DNA from: Boletus sp. NGJ
Lineage: Eukaryota > Basidiomycota > Agaricomycetes > Boletales > Boletaceae
Direction: 5' to 3'
DNA length: 64,000 nucleotides
Assembly (NCBI GenBank): GCA_019096195.1
Contig: JAGTXK010000136.1
Span: 456,855 to 520,854 of the forward strand
Part shown: in pieces, positions 33,410-41,761 of the stretch
Numbering within the stretch: the stretch's first letter is position 1
How the letters are laid out: each line of letters opens with the position of its first letter
Notes under the pieces: generated by a model
Databases searched by the model: none
What the model was told of the DNA's origin: nothing
What the model saw: the letters and a program-made list of their open reading frames with translations, nothing else
Program-made: the position numbers and the translations under genes

Positions 33410-34497
33410 TAGTTAGTTTACAACTTTTTGAATGGAGTTTCTTGTCCGATTATGCAAAGTGAGGTCTGGGCTTGTCCAGATAGCAAGTATAATAGTTGAG
33501 GACAAGTTTGGAAGCATGACCAAGCTCAGTGGCTAACAGCCAGGAGGTTTCTTCATTTGTTTCTTCGTATCCTAACCAATGGACAAGATACAGGAGTTTG
33601 CAGTTCTGGCAACATTAATCTATCTTCAAGTCAAGGATCTTTGAAACTTTATACTCTGGTTCTTCATCTACTTCGACTGGAGGTGGCAGAGGTTATACCT
33701 GATTAGGTAGCTGGAAGATGTGGAAGACCAGGTGAACAGACTTCATTGACTCTGGGAGTCAGAGGATGAAGGAATGGGAGCCTGCCTAAGCAATGATTGA
33801 GTAAGGCCCAAGGTTCTTCTCAGAGAGTTTTTTAGAAGGCCTTGTGGAATGGAAGTACTTTGCTTTTATGAAGACCAGGTCACTGATTATGAAGTCTGGT
33901 GCTGGAGATCACCTAGCATCTGTGGATCCTTGGTAATGCTTCAGAGTGGCAGCCATCTCCTCACAGAGATAATCATAGAGGGAATCGAGATCTATGGAGT
34001 ACTCATGAGCTTTAGCTGAAATAAGGTCAGGCTTAGGATATACCATAATGTTGGGATGATAGCCTTTATTGGCAAAGAACAGGGAAACACCAGTAGTAGC
34101 ACTCAGAATATTGTTGTATGCAAACTCCACTAATGAAAGAAGTTTGGATCAGTTATTTTGCTGGTAGTTGCAATAAATGCAGAGGTACAGTGGCTCAAAA
34201 AAGTGTCCCAATGTTTGACTATTTTGCAAAGACTTGACATTTGCAAAAGAACCAAAAGGTATTAGCTCTAACCCTTGCTGGGCCATTGATAGCCCTAATC
34301 CTTGCCCTGAAGATGGGCCCTTAGTCATGTGAGTTGGTTGTCATGGTACTGAGTTATAGCCATATTAAAAGGATATGTCATTGGGACACTTATTTGACCC
34401 TGATATTATCAACTATCATTTAGTAAATAACATAAGGTTCTGATGGATGCTGTGCTTCAACCCTGTCTGATTATGTCACTTACATAACTCCAAATGG

Positions 34498-34504
34498 TAT
34501 AAAG
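34498..34504 (+). promoter_or_regulatory. TATA box of the B2 transposase
   Basis: TATAAAG lies 41 bp upstream of the ATG at 34539. It is conserved in B1. Confidence 0.5.
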
Positions 34505-34538
34505 AGCAGAGATACCATTCAGCCAACCCTACTTCATT

Positions 34539-35555
34539 ATGAAATCCACTCCCTCCTCTGCTAGAGCCAATATTCTTTTTCTCTCTGAATCTGGCCTTTC
34601 TACTAGGCAAATATCATTCCAAACTGGTCTGGGGAAGTCTACTGTGGCCAGGGTTATCAAGGAGATCCACCCAGGCAAGGAAAACATCAAATTAGGATGT
34701 CCTTCTAAACTTTCTCCTACTGATAAAAGGAGAATTGTCTCTAGTATTACCTCTGGCAAAGTTGAAAATGCTGTCCAGGCCACCCATCTCATCAATTCTG
34801 CTCTCTCTTCTCCTGTCTCTGCTCAAACTGTTAGGAATGTTCTCAAGTCTGCATCTCTCAAGGCTGTAGTCAAGAAAAAGAAGCCACTCTTGTCTGTGAA
34901 GCATAGGCAACATAGGCTAGCCTTTGCTCTCAAGCACCAACATTGGACTGTGGAGGACTGGACTAGGGTTATATGGTCAGATGAAACCAAGATCAACAGG
35001 ATTGGGTCAGATGGAAGGAAGTATGTATGGAAATTGGCAGGAAAGTCTTTGCAAGACAAGGAAGTTCAGGGAACAGTAAAGTTTGGAGGAGGTTCCTTGA
35101 TGGTTTGGGGATGCATGAGTTGGAGTGGAGTGGGGATTCTTGCAGAGGTTGAAGGGAGGATGAATGCTGAGCAGTATGTCTCCATTTTGGAGGATAATCT
35201 GCTTCCTTCCATGGAAAATTCTGGAATTCCTGAAGAGAGCATTATCTTTCAACAAGATAATGACCCCAAGCACACCTCTAAAAGAGCCAAGGAGTGGCTG
35301 GAACCTCAAGGGATCAAGCTTCTTGACTGGCCAGCACAATCTCCAGACCTTAATCCCATTGAACATCTCTGGCAAATCCTCAAAAAAAAACTCAATAGCT
35401 ATACAACACCACCAAAAGGAGTATGGGAGCTTTGGGAGAGAATTGAAGTGGAGTGGGGGAAGATAGAGGTTGAGGAGTGTCAAGGATTGATAGAGAGTAT
35501 GCCTAGAGGACTAGAGGCAGTGATAAAAGCAAAGGGAGGGCATACAAAGTACTAA
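34539..35555 (+). CDS. Tc1-like DD34E transposase (B2), intact
   Basis: A 338-residue transposase with the same domain order as B1: two helix-turn-helix units in the first 115 residues, basic linker 111-116, and DDE core with Asp148, Asp240 and Glu275. Three of its four differences from B1 (Leu127, Trp195, Leu201) agree with family A, so B2 is closer to the ancestral protein. Gly324 is the one derived change, since family A and B1 have Arg. The ATG is the first in the transcript expected from the TATA box. It is nested inside a retroelement, so expression may be silenced with it. Confidence 0.94.
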   Translation: MKSTPSSARANILFLSESGLSTRQISFQTGLGKSTVARVIKEIHPGKENIKLGCPSKLSPTDKRRIVSSITSGKVENAVQATHLINSALSSPVSAQTVRNVLKSASLKAVVKKKKPLLSVKHRQHRLAFALKHQHWTVEDWTRVIWSDETKINRIGSDGRKYVWKLAGKSLQDKEVQGTVKFGGGSLMVWGCMSWSGVGILAEVEGRMNAEQYVSILEDNLLPSMENSGIPEESIIFQQDNDPKHTSKRAKEWLEPQGIKLLDWPAQSPDLNPIEHLWQILKKKLNSYTTPPKGVWELWERIEVEWGKIEVEECQGLIESMPRGLEAVIKAKGGHTKY

Positions 35556-36119
35556 ATTGAAGAATAGAAATGTTGCTCAAAAAAGTGTCCCAATGACATG
35601 TCACTTTAATATGGCTATATCTCAGTGCCATGACAACCAAATTATATGACTAAGGGCTCATCTTCAGGGCAAGGATTAGGGCTATCAATGGCCCAGCAAG
35701 GGTTAGGGCTAATACCTTTTGGTTCTTTTGCAAATGTCAAGCCTTTGCAAAATAGCCAAACATTGGGACACTTTTTTGAGCCACTGTACAGTTCAAGTGT
35801 CTGGTTCATTTGTTCTGTCTGACCATCTTCTTTGGGATGGTAACCAGAGGTAAAGTGGAGGTGGATATTGAGAGCTTTTCCAAGTGAGCAGAAAAAGTGG
35901 GAGACAAATTCTGAACCTTGATTGGAGGTAATGTGGGAGGGAACTCTATGCTTAGAAAAGATGTGGAGTAGGAAGAGTTTTGCCAAGTCTGGAAAAGTTA
36001 CTGTGTTGTACATTGGAATGAATATGCACTGTTTGGATAATCAGTCTATGATGATGAGAATAGTAGTAAATCTGGAGGATGAGGGGAGTTGCTCAATGAA
36101 ATCCATAGAGATGGTTTGA

Positions 36120-36600
36120 GTGGCCCAGTAGTTCAGTAGTTCATTGATCCAGCAATCCAGTAATGCAGTAGTTCAGTGGTTTAGTAGTTTAGTAGTTTAG
36201 TAGTTCAGTGATCCAATAGTTCAGTGGTCTAGTAAACCCAGTGATCTAGTAGTTCAGTAGTTCAGTGGTCCAGTCATTCAGTAACTTAGTGATCCAGTCA
36301 TTTAGTAGTTAAGTGGTATATCAGTCATCTAGTCCACCAGGGCACAAGTATTCCAGTATACTATATCAGTCTATCAGTTCATCCAGTACACTAGTTATCC
36401 AACCCTCCAGTGCACAAGTGCTCTAGTACTCCAGTCCACCACTTCATTCAGTACACCAGTCCATTAGTAGTCCAGCAGTCCATATATCCAGTACATCAGT
36501 CATTCAGCCTACCAGGGCACAAGTACAGTGCTCCAGTACTCCAGTTATTCAGTCTGCTAGTCCACAATACTCTAGTACACTACTCATCTAGTCTGTTAGT
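36120..36600 (-). repeat. Short tandem array, reverse of the 25187 array
   Basis: About 480 bp of 8-10-bp units (AGTAGTTCAGT, AGTGGTCCAGT; on the minus strand ACTGAACTACTGAACTACT). It starts exactly at the broken integrase codon of the gypsy-1 3' half and, read in the sense of that gypsy, has the same orientation and unit type as the array at 25187-25777. Confidence 0.78.
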
Positions 36601-36689
36601 AAATTCACACTTTATGCTTTTGACACTCAGTTTAACACCTGCATTTATCCAAGTGAACAAGTTGAATATATTTCCAGTAATACCATATA

Positions 36690-36803
36690 TAAAGGTATAG
36701 CAAAAAGTGCACAAAAGTGTAGCAAAGTGTAGCAAAGAAAATGTAGTAAACACAATATAGCCACAAAGCACACAAAAGTGTAGCAAAGTGTGGCAAAAAG
36801 TAT
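36690..36803 (+). repeat. Two-copy repeat, about 64 bp
   Basis: CACAAAAGTGTAGCAAAGTG occurs twice (about 36709 and 36773) with similar flanks. Confidence 0.6.
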
Positions 36804-36821
36804 AGTACTCCTCCCCCCATA

Positions 36822-37130
36822 TAGTGACCTCAAAAACCCTTTCTATACTAACCCTTATGGCAGTGCGTGAAGCACACTATCAGACACTGGGGGGATTTTG
36901 CTTAGCTTTGGTGAAGTTATAAATAGTACATACCCTTGGATATAAAATCACTCCCTAGGTCATGTGATTTGATTCCCAGCTATGGAGATATAGTCAATTC
37001 AAAACAGTAATACCATGAAAAGGGTTTTTGAGCTTTTGAATTGCTATGTGAAATCTTAGTCATATTGTAGTATAATTGCCATTATTTGTTAGTACAAACA
37101 AAGATACACATATAAATAGTATGTCTGAGT
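36822..37130 (+). mobile_element. Truncated end of a third Tc1-like family (C)
   Basis: After a TA, the sequence AGTGACCTCAAAAACCCTTT (36823) matches the layout of the A and B ends. Its inner partner, GAAAAGGGTTTTTGAGC, lies inverted 200 bp further on (37017-37033). The middle (GGTCATGTGATTTGATTC) resembles the family B repeat, and a CATATAAATAG TATA-like box follows near 37110, where the transposase promoter would be. The transposase gene and the other end are missing. Confidence 0.55.
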
Positions 37131-38119
37131 TTAAACATAGCTCCCGATGGACCTAAATGGGCATGGAAAAGGGCAGGTGAGGGCCTTAGTAATAGACTGG
37201 TGCAGGGAATCCTCAAGTTTAAAGGAGGTTCTCTTATGATGTGGAGCAACATTCAGAGCAGAGGACTGGATTGATTGACCTGGATGAGTTAGCAGGACAG
37301 TGGGAGGTGCTGAAGTGTCTTGACTGTTTCTATGACAACAATAATATTGCACTAGTTGTCTAGCCATGATGGGGAAGTGCAAGGGATTGGAATATGAAAA
37401 CAGAGAGTCTGAGAGAAGATAAAATGTCCAACTTGACAAGACCAGAGTTCTGATCCAGGTCACCAAGGTTGAAGGTTAAGGGGGGGGGGGGGGGGGAATT
37501 GAACACTCTTTATGAGCTCCTTAGTCTGATTGCTATGTGGCAAGAATGTGTTGTAGTACATACCTGGTAATCTTGAGCTCACATGTTAAAAAACAGCTGG
37601 GTAATATATTATTATGGCAGTGTGACATTGCATCCCCACTCTAGCAGCAGCATCTGTTCAACTTTGCCTTGCACCCTAGGCCTTGCCTCAACTTTAAGGT
37701 TATTATGTTGTCAAAGATAGTTGAACTCCCAAAAGGCTGGACCTGAATGGAGCTGGTTGACTGTTGGTGGAGTAACAAAATCACAAATAGAATTTACAAC
37801 TGGGGATCTAGGCATATATTTATATAAACATAAACATAAAGACGAGACTATGGAGTGTCTGGAATGTCCATTAGCAGGCTTATGGGGATGTTGTCACAAG
37901 ATTTGGTGATATGACTATCTCCCTCAATGAGTCAATAAGGGGCAACTTATTTAATTCTGTAGGTAAGTTACTATCAGAAACAACTTCTGAATAATCATGG
38001 GCTTGGGCTGCCAGGCTGTGTACTTGAGTCTTTTACTGCTTGGAGTTCCTCTTCTCAACTGGTTCTAGCATGTGGGTTAACTTCATAAATATAATCACAC
38101 CTGGTCCAACATCACTGGG
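37131..38119. other. No clear gene; G17 run
   Basis: Contains a 17-base G run at 37480-37496 and unassigned frames (37131-37466 minus, 37721-37909 plus). Confidence 0.4.
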
Positions 38120-40170
38120 CTCCTCCATTTGACCTAAGGGTTACTCCTGAGATGCATCATTCTTGGGCCACAATGAAGATGCAAGGCGATGGGCAAATAT
38201 TGTGATGATGGCCTTGTGATTCTGTAGCTTCACCTTATATTTATATTCCTTGACCTTATGCACATTGGTTGCTTCTGCATATTGCTGTGATGTAGAATTG
38301 GTATGTATTTTCTTATACAAATCAATCCCTTTCTGCATGAGTAAGTAATAATGATATTTGAAGAGATTGGTGAGTTTCTAATTAGGAGGTCAAGTGGCTT
38401 CTAACCAACAAAGAGATCAACTCTATCCCTGAGCTCTTTTTGCAAGTTAAGAAATTCACTTTTTCTCTAGCCACCAAAGTGGTTTACAGCAGAAGAGTTG
38501 AAGGTGCCAGAAATGAAAATGGTGTGCTTGTCATCAGATAGCATTGATGAGGAGAACATCAAGGCTGTTCAAAGCACCACATAAAACAATGACTCCATGT
38601 CATCTTCAATGTCATGAAGTACATTCTTGTCTTTCACAAGGTGTGTAAACATGAACTGCCAGGTGCCCTTGACAAATTAGAAGATAGTAAATCATCAACA
38701 ATATACATCACAGTGAATCTAACATACAGTGCATGTTATTTGCCAAGGTCTGACCTGTGATCTAGTAATTTTGATAAGTTCCAATCTATCAAAACACCTC
38801 ACCCACAAACTATGATGATATTTCCAGCACTAATGTCATGGTGTAGGATCCACAGCTTGAATGCACTCACTTTGATGAGCTGTGAGGTGGGGGTTGTGAT
38901 GTTCAATCATCAATCTAGGAATTTAATCAATGTCAGATTGACTCATCAAGTAGAGCATCATGAATACCTGTATGAGTTTGTGAGTAGAACCAAATTCCAT
39001 TAACCTCTGTCCAACAACATCTAGAACAAGTTGGTAGTGACAGTAAGCCATGATCATTGTTTTAGAGGGACAAACCCAAGCACAAGACACCAGATTCCAC
39101 ATTTGTGTCATTTGTTTGGGCCAGCTTGTTACATCATCATGTGTGAGGCAAGTGGTGACATGCTCAACTTTGGCTCCATTCAATTTTGCATAGGTCTTGC
39201 CCTCAGGAAGAACACCAGGAGAATAGACATACCACAAGTCTCTTAAGAATACAATGCATTGTCTCACAGGATCATATGCAGGACATGGTCAGGTAGTACA
39301 GCCAATGGGTGGCATTAGCAAAGTGACTGGAGCAGAAATAATACTGTAACTATTTGAGTTCCATGGCCATCTGCATTTGGCATCTCCATCTTGAACATGG
39401 ATGCATCATTGGGGAGGTTCAGGTGTTCTCTCACAGGCATGGCTTCTTTTTCAGAAGTCAGAACAATGATAGTATTAACATCATGCAATTCCAGAGGAGC
39501 TTGGGAATAACAAGCAAAGAATTCTGTGAGTGATGCATCAGAGTTGTATTTGATAGGTTTAGTGATGACTGCCCCTTCTCTACCCCATCAAATTATATGT
39601 GCAGTGTCATGCACAATAAGAACAGAGAATGTGTTGGTCCAAAATTGTGAACTGAGTTGTGCTGTAGCATATGCTATGATCTGTCCTAACATATCTTTCA
39701 CCTTTTTTGTATCACAAAAGAATATGGATTTCTAAAAGAAGAGTGTGGAGTGGAGTGGGAAAAATGGACTGTGGTAAGCATCCCACTTGAACTCAACATG
39801 TATGTCAAATTTGGAGGAATCACAAGTGGTATCATCTGAAATTGGGCTTAATTTGGAAATTGAACCTCTAGCAGTTTCAACACAGCTGGCTTGAAACATA
39901 AATGGAATGTCCAAACCCTCAAGAGCCAACTAACAATACAATGCACAAATAAATTACATGCAGCACATCATAATAACTGTGTTTAACACGTCACTCACCA
40001 AACAATTGACAGAAATCCTCAGCCACACCACTCACTGGTGTAAGTCCAACATAAACAAATTTTGGTGTCCACCAGATGTTACCTTGACTGGGGCATGTAC
40101 CCCTAGAGGAGTGACTGAACTACTGAGAAAGGCTACTACATTGGAATTCCCAGGGTAAGCAGATAATAAT
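38120..40170 (-). pseudogene. FunK1-like fungal protein kinase, decayed
   Basis: On the minus strand the pieces follow the order of FunK1-type kinases, a family expanded in Agaricomycetes. N-terminal part at 39960-40150 (FVYVGLTPVSGVAEDFCQLF), then 39930-39540 (VEFKWDAYHSPFFPLHSTLF, KVKDMLGQIIAYATAQLSSQ, FSVLIVHDTAHII, YNSDASLTEFFACYSQAPLE). Kinase region at 39267-38923 (CIVFLRDLWYVYSPGVLPEG, AWVCPSKTMIMAYCHYQLVL, EFGSTHKL). Catalytic loop near 38860 (ILHHDISAGNIII, usual HRDISAGN; then VLIDWNLSKLL, usual DWD). C-lobe near 38620 (KGTWQFM, IEDDMESLFYVVL) and tail near 38160 (LASSLWPKNDAS). Altered catalytic residues and several stops show it is dead. It lies tail-first beside SEC13. Confidence 0.72.
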
Positions 40171-40263
40171 ATTTGAGCACACAGTTTTCAAGTGACTTTT
40201 TCCATTCTGCCAAAGGGGTCACAGTAGCTTGTATACATAGAGCATACAAAATTCACGATCACC

Positions 40264-41573
40264 TCAACTATTCATGTCACTCACACACTCCCAACCGCCC
40301 TTCAAGTTCTCTTTCCAAAGCGTCACCTTTCCGTCACCACAGCTTACGGCAAGGATGTTACCTGCGAGGCTCCATGACACACGCCAAACAACATCGGGAA
40401 ACTTCCCCGGTGTTGTCGGCGTATTCTGGGATGCAGTAGGGGACGGGTCAAGGGCCGTCTTGACCCATGGTGCGGTCGGCGTGTCCTTGGTCCAAATGAG
40501 CACAGACTTGTCCTATGATCAATAAACCAATGGGATGTCAGAAAAGCATCACATCACCCTCTACCTCCACTTCCCAGACATACCTGCGACGCTGTGGCTA
40601 TATAGCTCCTTGGCAGTCCGATATTTGGAGCCCATGCGACGTCGCGCACCCAATCTCCGTGTCCCTCGAGTGTCTCCTCCTCGACCCACGTCTGGGTGTC
40701 ATCGCGGAAAGACCAGATCTTGACGAGGTTGTCGCAACCAGCGCTGGCAAAGCGTTTAAAAGGCGCGGGAGGGGCTGGCGCTCCGAGCTGATGTGGGTGG
40801 ATAAGCGAGCCGGGGTGGGTGGCGGGGGCCCAGGAGACAGCATTGCAGCCGATAGCATGGCCGTTAAAGATATCGGCGACCCACTGACCGTCGTCTGGAG
40901 AGGGTGTTCGGTAAAAGTCGGTGGAATCATCAACGATAGGTTCGAAATAAAAGTAAGGTAGAATGGACCTTTGAATGTGAGTACAGAAACCTTTCCATCG
41001 GAAGAGGCGCATGCCAGGATAGCACCTAACTCGTGAGGGGCCCAAGAGATAGAGTTGACTACACAATAGCAGAGGGTCAGATGAGCACATGCATGTAGAC
41101 GCAGGAAGCACCTGATGCGCTGTGCAACGAGTGCTCCTTGATTTTCGTCCACGACCCGGCTGAAGGTCCTTGCGTTTGCTCTCTCCAGATGAGCACTTGG
41201 CCATCGTACGAACATGATGCGAGGATAATACCGAACTTGGGGTGGGCCCATGCGACTTGCCAGACGGGGCCCGTGTGACTAGCAGGACAAGGACGTGAGC
41301 CTGAGTCTCGGCGGATCCGTTGGACACGCACCCCTTGAGCGTCTGCCCTCCAGACTTGGACGGCTCGCCGTCGACAACGTTGAAAACCTTGACGGTACGG
41401 TCGGAGGAACACGTGGCAAGCCGTTTTCCGTAGTAGTCGAGCTGGGCGTCGTGCTTGAAAGGAATGAGAATGACATGAATACGTGCACGCTCAGAACGAA
41501 AACGTATGCATACGATCATGTCCTCGTGTGCAGTTTCGATTGGGACTGCATCGGTGGTCGTTGCGCTGACCAT
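40264..41573 (-). CDS. SEC13: Sec13, COPII coat / nuclear pore WD40 protein, six exons
   Basis: Exons (minus strand): 41514-41573, 41332-41453, 41112-41278, 40969-41058, 40584-40894 and 40264-40512, joined by introns of 60, 53, 53, 74 and 71 bp. They sum to 999 nt, encoding 332 residues, close to yeast Sec13 at about 300. WD40 blades end at [10 protein letters not shown] (35-44), [10 protein letters not shown] (83-92), SSDGKVSVL (135-143), [11 protein letters not shown] (197-207), TASQDKSVLIW (247-257) and [10 protein letters not shown] (307-316), giving the open six-bladed propeller that Sec31 or Nup145C/Nup96 completes. The start [20 protein letters not shown] matches the family N-terminus. 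Intron 4 has an unusual GTCCAT donor. The protein builds the outer COPII cage for ER export and sits in the Y-complex of the nuclear pore. CpG-rich, no damage: a housekeeping gene. Confidence 0.95.
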
Positions 41574-41761
41574 GTCGTCAAGCGTTCAAATGTAGTTACC
41601 TTGTAGCGAATACTTCGCGTTATTTGAAGTTGCAATGTCGAAAAAATAACTTTGAGACCGTACGTGGTCGAAGGACTGGGTTGAGTTGGCGATGGTACAA
41701 CTCCAAACGAATAACCATAATGGTGGGATTTTTGAGTTCCGATTGACCGGCCCACACAGAC
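41574..41761. promoter_or_regulatory. Shared divergent promoter of SEC13 and MAK21
   Basis: Only 188 bp separate the two start codons, which point away from each other, so both core promoters and 5' leaders must fit here or overlap. No TATA box is obvious. The sequence is CpG-containing. Confidence 0.6.

Larger units (their letters stand above)
34188..35786 (+). mobile_element. Tc1-like transposon, family B, copy B2
   Basis: A 1599-bp element flanked by TA at 34186-34187 and 35787-35788, inserted in the minus-strand gypsy-1 integrase. The terminal inverted repeats are 34188-34398 and 35575-35786. They open with CAGTGGCTCAAAAAAGTGTC and carry an inverted inner copy of the CTCAAAAAAGTGTCCC motif. 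It is nearly identical to B1 over its whole length and has an intact gene, so it is the best candidate autonomous copy in the window. Confidence 0.95.
33412..36119 (-). pseudogene. Gypsy-1 pol, 3' half: integrase core and chromodomain
   Basis: The minus strand starts at 36119 with TISMDFIEQLPSSS, the codon after the plus-strand break at 25186. It continues through the integrase core (MYNTVTFPDLAKLFLLHIF, ITSNQGSEFVSHFFCSLGKA, YHPKEDGQTEQMNQTLEL). Copy B2 interrupts after LEL-Tyr, and the frame resumes at 34187 (CNYQQNN.SKLLSLVEFAYN, SATTGVSLFFANKGYHPNIM). Next come the integrase C-terminal part and a chromodomain at about 33480-33660 (EYKVSKILDLKI, LYLVHWLGYEETNEETSWLL), ending HFA-stop near 33440. 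The chromodomain places the element among chromoviruses. A few stops interrupt it. Confidence 0.87.

Noticed and set aside
24943-34187. Inversion caused by recombination between inverted copies B1 and B2
   Set aside because: Gypsy coding sequence is collinear across both B insertions; the break in gypsy is at the short tandem arrays instead.
40554-41573. 339-codon uninterrupted minus-strand frame over SEC13
   Set aside because: Includes introns and loses conserved WD40 blocks; the six-exon model restores them and keeps the phase throughout.
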